Shown here: positions 1 through 10,110 of the stretch, piece after piece
How the letters are laid out: the number at the start of each line of letters is the position of its first letter
How positions within the stretch are numbered: position 1 is the stretch's first letter
Source: Pseudomonas syringae
Lineage (GTDB): Bacteria; Pseudomonadota; Gammaproteobacteria; Pseudomonadales; Pseudomonadaceae
Assembly (NCBI RefSeq): GCF_021605415.1
Contig: NZ_WKEQ01000013.1
Span: 62,001-126,000 of the forward strand
DNA length: 64,000 nt
Direction: 5' to 3'
Notes under the pieces: generated by a model
What the model saw: only the letters and a program-made list of their open reading frames with translations
Told to the model about the DNA's origin: nothing
Databases searched by the model: none
Translations under genes and position numbers: made by a program

Positions 1-3000
1 CGCAAGCGATCGCGGATCTGCAGGTTCGACGCCAGCGACGGATAGGCGATGCTCAGCGGCAGCAAACGACTCGCGGTTTGCTCGACGCCGCCGTACGGAT
101 AGCTGAGCAAATCGTCGAGCGCCGAGCGGAACAGCGCTTGCGGGCTGTCATCCAGACGCAGGCGAATGTCAGTGGCGTCCGCCGGCAGATTCAGCGCGGT
201 GTCGCCGCTGGCCGCATCGAGACTTTGAGTCTGGGTGACTTGCCAGCCTTCACCGGTGCTGGTCAGGCGCACCGCAAGGGCATCAGCGGTCTTGCCGTCC
301 TGTACCAGTTCGGCTGTCCAATCGCCAGTCGCGAGTGCAAACGCCGGCAATGCCACGTAGTTGATGCCGCTGTTCAGCGTCACCGGCAGGCGTTGTTCGG
401 TGCCGGCGTAATGGGTCACCAATTCGGCCTTGACCGGTTTGTCGGCCTGACTGAAGGCAAACACGCCGAGTTGCGGCTGATCGCCCTTGCGGAATTTGCT
501 CGGGCCGCTCCACTTCAGGTACAGCGGTTTCTCCGAGCGAACAAACTGCTTCTTCTGCCCGACCTGACCGTCATCGGCGATGGCGCGAGCGGTGATGCGC
601 CAGCGGGTCAGCGAGTCGGGCATCTTGAAGGTGAAGCGGGTTTTGCCGTCGGCACCGGTCAGCAATTCCGGTTGCCACGCGGCGGTGTCGACGTCTTCGC
701 GACGCGGCCGCTCCAGCACTTTCACCCCGCGTTCGCTGCGGTTGGCCTTGCCCGGCGCGCCGGGGCTGCCCGGCAACGCGACGTCATAACTGATGAACGA
801 CAGGCTGGCGCTGGTGCGCACGTTATTGCGGCGCGGATGGTAGAAAAACTGGTCAATGGTCGGCGCGACTTCCGCTTGCAGCGCGTAGACCATTTCGTCT
901 ACGACACTGACGGTCAGGTGCGCCGGCATCGCTTTGCCGGCGAACTGGGTGGTCAGATCGACCGTCACCGTTTCGCCCGGCTGGTACGTCTCTTTGTCGG
1001 TGCTGATTGTCACGTCGATTTGCGGCGCGACCACTTTGATCCCGGCGTTTTGAAAGCTGTACTGGCCACCCTTGGTGTACAGCACCGAGAAGGTCAGGTT
1101 GGGCGCGAAGCTGTCTTTTACCGCAATGCGCGCGCGGTATTGGGTGTCGCTGAGTTTTTCCAGCTTCAGCCAGTCGCCACCCTTCGCCAGCAGGGCCGTG
1201 GCTTCGACCTTGTCGCGCTCAAGCGACAGCAGCGCATCGCTGACCGGCTCCGGAAAGGTGATCAGCGCCAGCGCTTCATCGCCGGCCTTGTACTCGGGTT
1301 TATCGAGGACGATTTCCACGGTGCCCGGTACGGCTTTGACGCCGTCGCCCGTCACAGAATGCCCGGTAGCGCCGAGGACGCGACCGTGCTGATCCTTAAG
1401 CGTCAGGTTGTAAGTGCCCGGGCGTTCGAAGACCAGGCTGAAACCCTGGTCGGTCGCCGCGAGTCTGCCTTCGCCGATGCTCTGATCTTCCAGACGCACC
1501 CAGCTATAACTGCTCGGCGTGACCGCTTTGTTCTGCTCGCTGCCGCCTTCGTTCGCGTAGCTGAACGCGACTTTTTCACCGCTGGCACTGAAACGCTGCG
1601 GCGCGCTCAAGCGGAAACTCGCGGCGCCCCGGTCGATGAGGATTTCCTTGGTGGTCTTGACCCGGTACGCCGCGCCGTCGCTGGCAAACACGGTGAGCAT
1701 GTAGCGGCTCGGTTTGTCGGCGGCGGGCAGGTCGAGCGTGGCGTTGCCCTTGCTGTCAGTGGTCAGTTGGGTGCTGGTCAGTTCTACCGGGAATTGCCCG
1801 AGGTATTGCAGTTCGTTGTCGACCATCGACAATTGCTGGGCACGCAGGCTCAACGTCAGTTTGGCGTTGGCCACCGGTTTGCCGTCCGGGTACAGCAGCA
1901 CGAGACTGCCCTTGACCGGCTCGCCCGTGCGGTACTCCTGCTTGGCCAGGTTCAGCGAAATTTCGAAGTGCGGCTTGATGTACTCAGCCACCCGAAACGC
2001 GCTGCTGTAAGCCTGATTCTTGTAGCTGAAACGCAGCTCGTAACCCCCGGCCACAGCGTTGTCCGGCAACTGGAACCGGCCCTGGCTGCCGGCCTTCGAA
2101 TCGAGCTTCAGGTCGAGGGTTTGCAGTTCGGTGCCGGTCGCATCGAGCACGCTGACATTCACGTCGGCGGCGCCGGGTTGCACCGAATCCCGGGCATTTT
2201 TGAACTCGCGGCCGATGATTTTCAGCGACACCCAGTCGCCCGGACGGTACAGCGGCCGGTCAGTGAAGGCATAGAGTTTGGTGTCGTAGATTTCGCTGTC
2301 GTAATAGAAGTTTTCCGAGACGAACACCCCACCCTCTTCGTCCTCGCCGATCACGAACGAACGCTCCGGGCTGACGTGTTTGAGCCGCAGCAAGCCATCG
2401 GCATCCGTGGCGCCGCTGCTCATCACGCCGAGGCCATCCGTCCACAGCACATTGACCTTCGGCACCGAACTGCCTTCGTGTTTGCGCGCGGCCCACACCA
2501 GCAATTCGTCACCGGCAATCTTGCTCACCGCCACGGTGTTCGACACGAAAACCATGGTGGTCGCGCGGTACTTGCCGATCAGCGCTTCGACCAGGTACAG
2601 ACCTGGCCTCATCTGACCCAACGGAATGTAAACGTTACCCGGCGCGACGCTGATGAAGTCGCTGGAAGACCCGGCCAGATTCACCCCGGCTGGTGGCTGG
2701 ATGGGTTTGGCCTGCCACAGCGGATAACGGAACTGGCTGACCACCGGCAAACCCGGGATCAACGCGAATTGTGGCTGTGCATCGTAAGGTGTCGGCGCGA
2801 CCATGGCGTCGCCCATCTTCAGTTCCGGGACTTCTTCGGTGACTTGTTTGCGCGATTCATAGGAGAACGCACGCTGCATCACTCGACGGGATTTGCGGTA
2901 CCAGTTGTCCCACAGGTACGCGAGGGTGTTCGACAGGCCTTCGCCCTTGAACTGGCCGTCACTGACCACGCGGTGCAGGTTTTTCTGGCGCTTGAGGAAA

Positions 3001-3278
3001 TCCAGCGGCTTGTCGATGCGGTACACGCGGATGTCGGCGCCGCCGTAAGGCTCCATACGGAAACGGCGGTAATCGCGGCCCGGCGCTTCGAGGCGCACCA
3101 TTGCCTGCTCATCGGCGGCGAAGCTGCTGTCAGCCAGCAGGAAAAAACTTTCACCGGCCACCGGCGCGTAGTTGCTCGGCTCGACCGAGTCGTCGGCGTT
3201 AACCGGCGCCAGCGGCAACAGCAAGGCCAGCAGCAATGGAATTCGGGAGCAGATACGCAACATGCGGGCACCGGTCAT
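1..3278 (-). CDS. Alpha-2-macroglobulin family protein, YfaS/MagD type (partial, C-terminus off the left edge)
   Basis: A large bacterial macroglobulin, expected in the periplasm. At least 1092 codons lie in the window and the frame is still open at position 1. The start is the ATG at 3276-3278, which overlaps the upstream stop as ATGA; a second in-frame ATG lies at 3263. A hydrophobic signal ([14 protein letters not shown]) follows. The body has MG2-like beta-domain sequence such as [18 protein letters not shown] around residue 340, a typical macroglobulin signature. At the thioester position (bases about 61-110) the text is [13 protein letters not shown], so glycine replaces the cysteine of the classical CxEQ motif. 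This fits YfaS of E. coli and MagD of P. aeruginosa rather than the thioester-bearing YfhM class. Family assignment is strong; the exact function is not settled. Confidence 0.93.
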   Translation of the reverse strand, partial: MTGARMLRICSRIPLLLALLLPLAPVNADDSVEPSNYAPVAGESFFLLADSSFAADEQAMVRLEAPGRDYRRFRMEPYGGADIRVYRIDKPLDFLKRQKNLHRVVSDGQFKGEGLSNTLAYLWDNWYRKSRRVMQRAFSYESRKQVTEEVPELKMGDAMVAPTPYDAQPQFALIPGLPVVSQFRYPLWQAKPIQPPAGVNLAGSSSDFISVAPGNVYIPLGQMRPGLYLVEALIGKYRATTMVFVSNTVAVSKIAGDELLVWAARKHEGSSVPKVNVLWTDGLGVMSSGATDADGLLRLKHVSPERSFVIGEDEEGGVFVSENFYYDSEIYDTKLYAFTDRPLYRPGDWVSLKIIGREFKNARDSVQPGAADVNVSVLDATGTELQTLDLKLDSKAGSQGRFQLPDNAVAGGYELRFSYKNQAYSSAFRVAEYIKPHFEISLNLAKQEYRTGEPVKGSLVLLYPDGKPVANAKLTLSLRAQQLSMVDNELQYLGQFPVELTSTQLTTDSKGNATLDLPAADKPSRYMLTVFASDGAAYRVKTTKEILIDRGAASFRLSAPQRFSASGEKVAFSYANEGGSEQNKAVTPSSYSWVRLEDQSIGEGRLAATDQGFSLVFERPGTYNLTLKDQHGRVLGATGHSVTGDGVKAVPGTVEIVLDKPEYKAGDEALALITFPEPVSDALLSLERDKVEATALLAKGGDWLKLEKLSDTQYRARIAVKDSFAPNLTFSVLYTKGGQYSFQNAGIKVVAPQIDVTISTDKETYQPGETVTVDLTTQFAGKAMPAHLTVSVVDEMVYALQAEVAPTIDQFFYHPRRNNVRTSASLSFISYDVALPGSPGAPGKANRSERGVKVLERPRREDVDTAAWQPELLTGADGKTRFTFKMPDSLTRWRITARAIADDGQVGQKKQFVRSEKPLYLKWSGPSKFRKGDQPQLGVFAFSQADKPVKAELVTHYAGTEQRLPVTLNSGINYVALPAFALATGDWTAELVQDGKTADALAVRLTSTGEGWQVTQTQSLDAASGDTALNLPADATDIRLRLDDSPQALFRSALDDLLSYPYGGVEQTASRLLPLSIAYPSLASNLQIRDRL

Positions 3279-3913
3279 TGGGAGAGAAAGTTCAGTCGAT
3301 AGACGCCGATGAAGTTGGGGTTGGCTGCGTCGGGTATCCATCGGGTGTCCTTCCATGTCATGAGTTGTTGCAGGCTTGCGGAGCGCATGCCGTTGTCGGT
3401 GGGGGTGGTGGTGCCGGTGTGATAGGCGATGTAGCGGCCCATCCAGATCATCAGGTGCTGGTCGTCGCCCTGATCGAAAAACATCAGATCGCCGGGGCGT
3501 GCCTGGGACACGTCGCGCCCAACCAGACGACTGTTAAACTGGATCAATTTGATTGCGTTGACGTACGGCCCGACCTTGCCGCCGCCCTGCTGCCATTGCT
3601 GGGCAAGGCGACGTTGCTCGGTGGTCAATGACGATTCCGGCGGCAGATAGCGATTGGACAAGCCATTGCTGCGCAGCCATTTATCGTCGTGGACTTTCAG
3701 CGCTTCGTTGGCGGCAAAGCGCACCAGCCCCGCGCAATCCTGCTGATACCAACGCGGACTCGGGCCTTTGCTCAGCTGCTCTTCGGCGATGCGCACAAAC
3801 CAGGCGCGGAACACCTGGGATTGCTGCGGATCGAGCGCCGGTGCTTCAACTGCGCGCGCCATAGTGCTGAGCAGCAACGCGAGCACGCCAAGGCAGCGGA
3901 TCAGTGCGCTCAC
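3275..3913 (-). CDS. DUF1175 family protein (YfaT-like), probable NlpC/P60-fold periplasmic protein
   Basis: A 212-residue protein matching DUF1175/YfaT of the E. coli yfa cluster. I chose the GTG at 3911-3913, which overlaps the yfaA-like stop as GTGA and is followed at once by a signal peptide ([18 protein letters not shown]). A longer reading from 3940 would put coding sequence inside the upstream gene. The core has a cysteine in [14 protein letters not shown], then PGDLMFF, then a histidine in DQHLMIWMG and another in YIAYHTG. This order resembles NlpC/P60 cysteine peptidases or amidases. The family resemblance is my inference; no activity is shown. It is the third gene of the operon and is coupled to the macroglobulin gene. 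Confidence 0.85.
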   Translation of the reverse strand: MSALIRCLGVLALLLSTMARAVEAPALDPQQSQVFRAWFVRIAEEQLSKGPSPRWYQQDCAGLVRFAANEALKVHDDKWLRSNGLSNRYLPPESSLTTEQRRLAQQWQQGGGKVGPYVNAIKLIQFNSRLVGRDVSQARPGDLMFFDQGDDQHLMIWMGRYIAYHTGTTTPTDNGMRSASLQQLMTWKDTRWIPDAANPNFIGVYRLNFLSQ

Positions 3914-5625
3914 AGCGCTTTCCACTCCAGTGGCAGCCATTGCCAGTGGCCGTCGGGCTCGCTGCCTTCGGGCAAGGTCAGGGCGTATTTGCCGTAGCCG
4001 CCGAGGGTACGCAATTTTGGGATCAGGTAGGTTTGCGCAGCGTTGTAGAACACCGGTTCCATGTCTTGCGGCAGGCTGTCGAGGGTTTCCTGCTGCATCA
4101 GCTTCGCCATCGAATCCGGGCCGAAATAGATTGGCATCAGCACGTCTTTGGGCAGTACGTCAGCCATTGGCGGGAAGCGTTTGTCGAGGGTGCCGAGGGC
4201 TTTGTCGACCAGTTTGTCGTCGAGGGAAAACAGCAGCGTCGAGCCGTGGCGCGCGAGGCTGACCTTCATGAAAGCCTTGCCGGTGACCGCATCCGGATTC
4301 TCGGCGTCCTTGGCCGCGTAGGGGCCGAAGTTCGAACTGATCTGACGCTGCCACAAGTGACTTTGACCTTCCTGCTTCTCGACCATCGGGAATACGTTGC
4401 CTTCCACGTTCCTTTCGAACGCACCGACCATCGAACCGAAGAGTTTGCCGATATCGGCGTCGAGCTTGTCGCTGTCGTCGTCATTCAGGCTGGCGACCAG
4501 CAACGGCGTGTACAGCCGCGAATCGGCGTACCAGCACAGGCCCGCCGCGCCCGCGACGTGTTCGGTCAAGGCCTGGGCGACGGCTTCGTCGGCACCGAGT
4601 TTCACCAGCAACGGTTTCTGCGGCTCGGCGGCCACGGGCAGCGTTACACACGCACTGGCGCCTGACGGCATGGCTTGCCACACCGGTTTAAAGTCGAAAT
4701 CCGGCTGGTTGTCCAGCTCGTCCATGGCCAGGAAGCTGTGCCAGCCCTTGTCGTCCATGTCGAAACGCAGCCCGGCGAAGTTCGGGATGAAACGCTGATA
4801 ACCCATGGCAAGTACGCTGGCGTTCACCGACAGGCGCTGTTTGATTTCAGGTTTCTTGTCAGCCAGGCCGAAGGCTTCCGGGAACAGTTTCTGTCCGCCC
4901 AACAAGGCTTCCAGCGACTGGGTGGAAACCATGCCGTGCTCATCGGTCGGGCCGTGGCCGGTGTCGTAGAGCTTCGCCGGATTGGACAGCACCACCAGTT
5001 TGTCGCCGTGGGAAGCGAATACCAGGGATTTGCTGGCGTTGAAGTTCAGTTGATACAACGGCACGGTGTCACCACCGACTTTGATCTCGCCGGTCTGGTT
5101 CAACTGGGTATCGTCCAGTGCGACTTTTGCCAACGGTTCCAGTAGTTTCGCGAGTCCGCCGCGATCCATCACCAAGAGGAAATCCTTGAGGCGACCATCC
5201 ACTCCGCGCCACAGCGCCACGTCTGCCGGCTGATCGAAAAGCTGCTCGATCAGGGTGTCCTGCAGCTTCAGGTCATGCTCGTAAATGATCCGGCGCAAGC
5301 TGCCGATCAGCCCGAGACGGTCAGCATGGGTTTCGTAATAAAAGACGAAATCTTCGGTGAGGGTGGCCTTGAGGAACGGCACCGTCAGCAGGTCTTTGGG
5401 CAACTGGCTCAGGGAGCGGGTTTCCAGCAACGCGTCCGGCCGGCTCATGCCCAGTTTGTCACTGGCCAGCGCCGCCTCCGGCACCTTGGGTTTGCAGCCC
5501 ACGCCCGCCGCGATGCCGACGATCAGGCACAACCCGACCAGCAGCGCCGGCCAGCGCCGGGAAGGATTGCCGGCAGGCGTTTCGCAGGCCGGAGAAACGG
5601 CAGGTGCCACAACGTTATCGCTCAT
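3910..5625 (-). CDS. DUF2138 family membrane-anchored protein (YfaA-like)
   Basis: About 571 residues, matching the DUF2138/YfaA family. A short cytoplasmic tail is followed by one membrane segment ([18 protein letters not shown], roughly residues 28-45), so most of the protein should face the periplasm. The ATG at 5623-5625 is preferred; an in-frame GTG two codons upstream (5631) is also possible and neither has a strong ribosome site. The stop overlaps the next gene. In P. aeruginosa the corresponding six-gene mag operon encodes inner-membrane partners of the macroglobulin MagD, so an assembly or anchoring role is a reasonable inference. No catalytic motif is recognisable. Confidence 0.85.
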   Translation of the reverse strand: MSDNVVAPAVSPACETPAGNPSRRWPALLVGLCLIVGIAAGVGCKPKVPEAALASDKLGMSRPDALLETRSLSQLPKDLLTVPFLKATLTEDFVFYYETHADRLGLIGSLRRIIYEHDLKLQDTLIEQLFDQPADVALWRGVDGRLKDFLLVMDRGGLAKLLEPLAKVALDDTQLNQTGEIKVGGDTVPLYQLNFNASKSLVFASHGDKLVVLSNPAKLYDTGHGPTDEHGMVSTQSLEALLGGQKLFPEAFGLADKKPEIKQRLSVNASVLAMGYQRFIPNFAGLRFDMDDKGWHSFLAMDELDNQPDFDFKPVWQAMPSGASACVTLPVAAEPQKPLLVKLGADEAVAQALTEHVAGAAGLCWYADSRLYTPLLVASLNDDDSDKLDADIGKLFGSMVGAFERNVEGNVFPMVEKQEGQSHLWQRQISSNFGPYAAKDAENPDAVTGKAFMKVSLARHGSTLLFSLDDKLVDKALGTLDKRFPPMADVLPKDVLMPIYFGPDSMAKLMQQETLDSLPQDMEPVFYNAAQTYLIPKLRTLGGYGKYALTLPEGSEPDGHWQWLPLEWKAL

Positions 5626-5663
5626 CTTCACAAAACCCGATGTTCATCCGTGGAGCGGGATGC

Positions 5664-6455
5664 TTAATAGTTGAAAGTCTTGACCAGCAGCAGATCACCG
5701 ATGGCCCGCAGGGGCACGATGAACGTCTCGCGTTTTTCGTCGACGGTGTTTTCGTTGAGCACCAGCGTGATTTGCGAAGTGATGACCTCGTTCTGGTTGC
5801 TGGTCTCCTCGAAGTTATAGCCGCCGCTGCCGTAATTGCCCCAGTAGTTGACGTAAACCAGATAGGTGCCATGCAGCGGCGCGGTCATTGTGAACATTTC
5901 GGGGCCGGGGCCATCGACGCCGTCCGGGTCGAGCCCGCCGCCATTGCTCAGCGCCGGGTGTGCCCAGAACGCATGCTGGCCGTCGGGCGTAACGATATGC
6001 AGGTCAAGTTCGGCTTTAGGATCGTCCCAACCCAAGACAAGACGAATCCGCGCCGGGGTGCGCAAATCATTGGCTTCATAAAATTGCACACGCTTGAGCG
6101 ACTGACCGTCGGCGCTACGCACTTCGACACTGTTTGAGCCGGCACCGAACGCATAGGGCCGGGCGAAACGGCCCTGGTCGTCGGTGTACAGGTTCAGAGG
6201 ATTGCCGTTCACCGCGAGGCTGTGCGGCGGACGCAAATGGCCGATGGCCTTGAGCTGGCCCAGGATCATCGTGCGATTGCGCTGGACGCCGCGATCGATC
6301 GGCGGCGTCGGATAGGCGACCTGCGGGTTTTCGCTGCGGTCGAGCAAGCCGTGATAACGCCAGCCACCCACCGGTTCCGACAGCTCAGCCGTCGGCGCCG
6401 CCCATAGCGCTGGCGCGCAGGCGAGTCCGATCAGCAGCAACAGAAATGAACGCAT
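5664..6455 (-). CDS. DUF2135 family secreted protein (YfaP-like), first gene of the macroglobulin operon
   Basis: A 263-residue protein. The ATG at 6453-6455 follows a perfect AGGAGG with a six-base spacer, and the protein opens with a clear signal peptide (MRSFLLLLIGLACAPALWA). The C-terminal half carries the DUF2135 pattern: LVLGWDDPKAELDLHIVTP, a glycine- and aspartate-rich stretch (NGGGLDPDGVDGPGP), and YLVYVNYWGNYGSGGYN, which suggests a beta-sandwich that may bind calcium. E. coli YfaP (258 residues) is similar in size. It leads the operon that continues with the DUF2138, DUF1175 and macroglobulin genes. Function is otherwise unknown. Confidence 0.85.
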   Translation of the reverse strand: MRSFLLLLIGLACAPALWAAPTAELSEPVGGWRYHGLLDRSENPQVAYPTPPIDRGVQRNRTMILGQLKAIGHLRPPHSLAVNGNPLNLYTDDQGRFARPYAFGAGSNSVEVRSADGQSLKRVQFYEANDLRTPARIRLVLGWDDPKAELDLHIVTPDGQHAFWAHPALSNGGGLDPDGVDGPGPEMFTMTAPLHGTYLVYVNYWGNYGSGGYNFEETSNQNEVITSQITLVLNENTVDEKRETFIVPLRAIGDLLLVKTFNY

Positions 6456-6854
6456 GCAATGCCTCCTGCCATGCCTGACGAAACCTTGCACCCGATCCTC
6501 GGTGCTTCACAGCGGTGAAGTGCTGCGTTCGTCTGAATGACCCGTGACTGTCGGGCCGTAGAGATGGCGCGAAGGGTAGCGATTTGGCGGTTTTTTAACA
6601 ATCGGATACATCTATATTTTCGGTAGGAATCATGCGTCTGCAACGGCGTGAGCCGAATATCGACATCATTCGGCTCACCCGATGAGCCGAATAGGAGGTT
6701 TATTCGGCTCACGGCTCAGAATCGATGCCTGATGATCGATCTGGCGGCTGCTCCTACATTGGGCGCGATGTGGCTTGGATTCGGGTGCTCATTTGCCCAT
6801 AACCCCCCTATCTGCTAGTGTCGCGCCGGTTTAACGTCTACCGGAATTGCCACC
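6456..6854. other. 399-bp divergent intergenic region between the yfaP-like gene and xseB
   Basis: No gene is supported here. It must hold the promoters for the minus-strand macroglobulin operon and the plus-strand xseB-ispA genes. The most striking content is the pair of tandem palindromes at 6649-6711, listed separately. A T/A-rich patch around 6590-6625 could hold a minus-strand promoter, but I could not match a well-spaced -35/-10 pair. A GGCGGCTGCTCCTACA fragment near 6743-6758 looks like part of a Pseudomonas intergenic repeat. Confidence 0.6.
6649..6711. repeat. Two tandem 29-bp palindromes, period 34 bp (candidate operator)
   Basis: Two copies of the arrangement TGAGCCGAATA - seven bases - (T/A)ATTCGGCTCA lie at 6649-6677 and 6683-6711, separated by five bases (CCCGA). 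Arms are 10-11 bp and identical between copies, while the seven-base centres differ (TCGACAT region versus GGAGGTT region). Conserved arms with variable centres suggest selection for protein-binding half-sites rather than simple recent duplication. A third partial copy of the arm (CGGCTCA) follows at 6712-6718. The regulator is unknown. Confidence 0.85.
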
Positions 6855-7097
6855 ATGGCCCGCAAAAAAGCTGCACTGGATTTCGAACAGTCCCTCGCTG
6901 ACCTGCAAACGCTGGTGGAGCGTCTGGAGAACGGTGAATTGTCGCTGGAAGATTCGCTGACCGCTTTCGAGCAGGGCATCGGCCTGACCCGTGACTGCCA
7001 GGCGGCGCTGGCTCAGGCCGAGCAGAAGGTTCAGGTGTTGCTGGAGCGCGATGGCGAGCTGGCCGAGGAACCTTTCGACGCGGAACAGCCGGAATGA
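6855..7097 (+). CDS. xseB: Exodeoxyribonuclease VII small subunit
   Basis: An 80-residue protein of standard XseB length. The helical core [20 protein letters not shown] and the following [20 protein letters not shown] are diagnostic. Several copies of this subunit bind XseA to form exonuclease VII, which degrades single-stranded DNA to oligonucleotides in repair. It heads xseB-ispA-dxs, the same order as in P. aeruginosa and many other gammaproteobacteria, and overlaps ispA by four bases (ATGA). The partner xseA is not in the window. Confidence 0.97.
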   Translation: MARKKAALDFEQSLADLQTLVERLENGELSLEDSLTAFEQGIGLTRDCQAALAQAEQKVQVLLERDGELAEEPFDAEQPE

Positions 7098-7981
7098 TTG
7101 CAGCGTATTCCGCCACCAGCCAGGCCCGTGTCAACGCGGCTCTGGAAACCCTGTTCACTGCCCCGCTCCCCGAATTGACCCGCCTCTACGACGCCATGCG
7201 CTACAGCGTAATGAATGGCGGCAAACGCGTGCGTCCGCTGCTGGCCTATGCCGCGTGCGAAGCGTTGGGCGGCAAGGTCGAGCAGGCAAACGGTGCGGCG
7301 TGCGCGGTGGAGTTGATCCACGCCTATTCGCTGGTGCATGACGATCTGCCGGCGATGGACGACGACGATTTGCGTCGCGGCCAGCCGACCACGCACAAGA
7401 AATTCGATGAAGCCTGCGCGATCCTTGCCGGTGACGGCTTGCAGAGCCTGGCGTTCAGCGCTTTGCTCGACCCGCGCTTGAGCAATCCTGAAACCGAAAT
7501 TCGCTTGCAGATGGTCAGCGCTCTCGCGTTGGCGGCAGGTTCGGCGGGCATGGTCGGTGGCCAGGCCATTGACCTCGGTTCGGTCGGACTCAAGCTCGAT
7601 CAACAGGCGCTCGAACTGATGCACCGGCACAAAACCGGCGCGTTGATCGAGGTCAGCGTCAAGCTTGGCGCCCTGGCCAGCGGCCGTGCCGAGAAAGATG
7701 AACTGAAGTCTCTGCAAACTTATGCACGGGCCATCGGTCTGGCGTTTCAGGTACAGGACGACATTCTCGACGTCGAAAGCGACACCGAAACCCTCGGCAA
7801 ACGCCAGGGCGCCGACATCGCCCGGGACAAGCCGACCTACCCGGCGCTGCTGGGGCTTGATGCTGCCAAGGTTTACGCCCTCGAACTTCGCGATCAGGCC
7901 CTGCACGCGCTGCGACCGTTTGACGCGGCGGCCGAGCCGTTGCGTGAGCTGGCGCGGTATATCGTCGACCGTCGCAGCTGA
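7094..7981 (+). CDS. ispA: Farnesyl diphosphate synthase (geranyltranstransferase)
   Basis: A 295-residue short-chain polyprenyl synthase that condenses IPP with DMAPP and GPP to give farnesyl diphosphate for quinone and undecaprenyl lipids. Both aspartate-rich motifs are present: [14 protein letters not shown] near residue 85 and [12 protein letters not shown] near residue 222. The GGKRVRP substrate-binding stretch lies near residue 38. The start overlaps the xseB stop (ATGA), so the two are probably coupled. dxs, which makes the first precursor of the same pathway, follows after 91 bp. Confidence 0.97.
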   Translation: MIAAYSATSQARVNAALETLFTAPLPELTRLYDAMRYSVMNGGKRVRPLLAYAACEALGGKVEQANGAACAVELIHAYSLVHDDLPAMDDDDLRRGQPTTHKKFDEACAILAGDGLQSLAFSALLDPRLSNPETEIRLQMVSALALAAGSAGMVGGQAIDLGSVGLKLDQQALELMHRHKTGALIEVSVKLGALASGRAEKDELKSLQTYARAIGLAFQVQDDILDVESDTETLGKRQGADIARDKPTYPALLGLDAAKVYALELRDQALHALRPFDAAAEPLRELARYIVDRRS

Positions 7982-8072
7982 CGGCGTATCGGCCAAAAAA
8001 GACCAACGCGTGGGCAGGGGGCCAAGCATCAGGTAAACTGCCGCCTCTTCTATACCTATAACGATTCGCCTG

Positions 8073-9965
8073 ATGCCCACGACGTTTCATGAGATTCCCC
8101 GCAAGCGCCCGACCACGCCCCTGCTCGACCGCGCGAACACGCCGGACGGCCTGCGCCGGTTAGGCGAAGCCGAGCTGGAAACCCTGGCCGATGAGTTGCG
8201 CCTGGAATTGCTCTACACGGTCGGCCAGACCGGTGGGCATTTCGGTGCCGGCCTGGGCGTGATCGAGCTGACCATCGCGCTGCATTACGTCTTCGATACG
8301 CCGGACGATCGTCTGGTGTGGGACGTCGGTCATCAGGCTTATCCACACAAGATCCTCACCGGTCGCCGCGAGCGCATGAGCACACTGCGCCAGAAGGAAG
8401 GCGTCGCCGCATTCCCGCGCCGCGCCGAGAGCGAGTACGACACCTTTGGTGTCGGCCACTCCAGCACCTCGATCAGCGCCGCACTGGGCATGGCGATTGC
8501 CGCCCGCCTGCAAAACAGTGATCGCAAGGCGATTGCCGTGATCGGCGACGGTGCCCTGACCGCCGGCATGGCTTTCGAAGCGCTGAACCACGCGCCGGAA
8601 GTCAACGCCAACATGCTCGTCATCCTTAATGACAACGACATGTCGATCTCGCGCAACGTCGGCGGGCTGTCGAATTACCTGGCGAAAATCCTTTCCAGCC
8701 GCACTTATGCGAGCATGCGCGAAGGCAGCAAGAAAGTACTGTCACGCCTGCCCGGTGCCTGGGAAATCGCCCGCCGCACCGAAGAATATGCCAAAGGCAT
8801 GCTGGTCCCCGGCACGCTGTTCGAAGAACTGGGCTGGAACTACATCGGCCCGATCGATGGCCACGACCTGCCAACCCTGATCGCGACACTGCGCAACATG
8901 CGCGATCTGAAAGGCCCGCAGTTTCTGCACGTCGTCACCAAGAAAGGCAAAGGCTTCGCCCCGGCGGAAGTCGACCCGATCGGCTACCACGCCATCACCA
9001 AGCTTGAACCCGTGGACGCCCCGGCCGCTGCGCCGAAGAAAACCGGTGGGCCGAAGTACTCCGCCGTGTTCGGCGAGTGGCTGTGTGACATGGCGGCGGC
9101 GGATGAGCGCCTGGTCGGGATCACCCCGGCGATGAAGGAAGGCTCGGACCTGGTCGAGTTCAGCGAGCGCTATCCGCTGCGCTACTTCGACGTCGCGATT
9201 GCCGAGCAACACGCGGTGACCTTCGCGGCCGGCATGGCTTGCGAAGGCGCGAAACCGGTGGTGGCGATCTACTCGACATTCCTGCAACGCGGCTACGACC
9301 AGTTGGTGCACGACGTCGCGGTGCAGAACCTCGATGTGCTGTTCGCCATCGACCGCGCCGGCCTGGTGGGCGAAGACGGCCCGACCCACGCTGGCAGTTT
9401 CGATCTGTCGTACCTGCGCTGCATCCCGGGCATGGTCATCATGACCCCGAGCGACGAAAACGAACTGCGCAAAATGCTCACCACCGGCCATCTACACGAA
9501 GGCCCGGCGGCGGTGCGTTACCCGCGTGGCAACGGCCCGAACGCGACCATCGACAAAGACCTCGAACCGATTGAAATCGGCAAGGGAATCATCCGTCGCC
9601 AGGGCAGCAAAGTCGCTCTGCTGGTGTTTGGCGTGCAACTGGCTGAAGCGCTGAAAGTCGCCGAAACACTGGATGCGACCGTGGTCGACATGCGCTTCGT
9701 CAAACCGTTGGATGAGGCATTGGTGCGCGAGATCGCCGGTGGCCACGAACTGCTGGTGACGATCGAAGAGAACTCCGTGATGGGCGGCGCCGGTGGCGCG
9801 GTCAGTGAGTTCCTCGCTCGGGAAAACATCCTCAAGTCGATGCTGCACCTCGGTTTGCCGGACGTTTACGTCGAACACGCCAAACCGGCGCAGATGCTGG
9901 CGGAATGCGGATTGGATGAAGCGGGGATCGAAGCGTCCATTCGCCACCGCTTACAACTGCTGTAA
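8073..9965 (+). CDS. dxs: 1-deoxy-D-xylulose-5-phosphate synthase
   Basis: A 630-residue thiamine-diphosphate enzyme that joins pyruvate and glyceraldehyde 3-phosphate, the first step of the MEP isoprenoid route; its product also feeds thiamine and pyridoxal synthesis. Features include [16 protein letters not shown], the ThDP-binding [15 protein letters not shown] followed by NDNDMSIS, and the transketolase pyrimidine-domain motif [12 protein letters not shown]. The length is normal for the family. It sits downstream of ispA in the usual Pseudomonas order. Confidence 0.98.
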   Translation: MPTTFHEIPRKRPTTPLLDRANTPDGLRRLGEAELETLADELRLELLYTVGQTGGHFGAGLGVIELTIALHYVFDTPDDRLVWDVGHQAYPHKILTGRRERMSTLRQKEGVAAFPRRAESEYDTFGVGHSSTSISAALGMAIAARLQNSDRKAIAVIGDGALTAGMAFEALNHAPEVNANMLVILNDNDMSISRNVGGLSNYLAKILSSRTYASMREGSKKVLSRLPGAWEIARRTEEYAKGMLVPGTLFEELGWNYIGPIDGHDLPTLIATLRNMRDLKGPQFLHVVTKKGKGFAPAEVDPIGYHAITKLEPVDAPAAAPKKTGGPKYSAVFGEWLCDMAAADERLVGITPAMKEGSDLVEFSERYPLRYFDVAIAEQHAVTFAAGMACEGAKPVVAIYSTFLQRGYDQLVHDVAVQNLDVLFAIDRAGLVGEDGPTHAGSFDLSYLRCIPGMVIMTPSDENELRKMLTTGHLHEGPAAVRYPRGNGPNATIDKDLEPIEIGKGIIRRQGSKVALLVFGVQLAEALKVAETLDATVVDMRFVKPLDEALVREIAGGHELLVTIEENSVMGGAGGAVSEFLARENILKSMLHLGLPDVYVEHAKPAQMLAECGLDEAGIEASIRHRLQLL

Positions 9966-9973
9966 CCCCCCTT

Positions 9974-10082
9974 GTAGGAGCTGCCGAAGGCTGCGATCTT
10001 TTGATCCTGCCCTTCGGCGGTTCCGAACATTTCAACAATCAAATACAGAAATCAAAAGATCGCAGCCTCCGGCAGCTCCTGC
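9974..10082. repeat. Inverted pair of GGAGCTGCCG(A/C)AGGCTGCGATC repeats
   Basis: Two roughly 30-bp copies of a Pseudomonas intergenic repeat (core AGGCTGCGATCTTTTGATC) lie head to head at 9974-10006 and 10051-10082 between dxs and the btuB-type gene. They could fold into one long hairpin in RNA. The same family recurs at 23139, 34503 and 38671. The copy ends only 29 bp before the next start codon, so little room remains for a separate btuB promoter or leader. Confidence 0.85.
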
Positions 10083-10110
10083 ATGGTTTTGTATATGCCA
10101 TGGATTCACC

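Noticed and set aside
78..3302. A 1074-codon plus-strand open frame
   Set aside because: It is the antisense shadow of the macroglobulin gene, whose minus-strand frame is open throughout and has clear family motifs; the plus-strand product has no recognisable domain.
6455..6480. A sigma-54-like TGGCAGG ... TTGCA pattern before the yfaP-like gene
   Set aside because: The GG to GC spacing is eleven instead of ten and it overlaps the ribosome site, so it is not a usable -24/-12 promoter.
9793..10110. An N-terminal extension of the btuB-type protein back to 9793
   Set aside because: It would lie inside dxs in another frame; the signal peptide begins at 10111.
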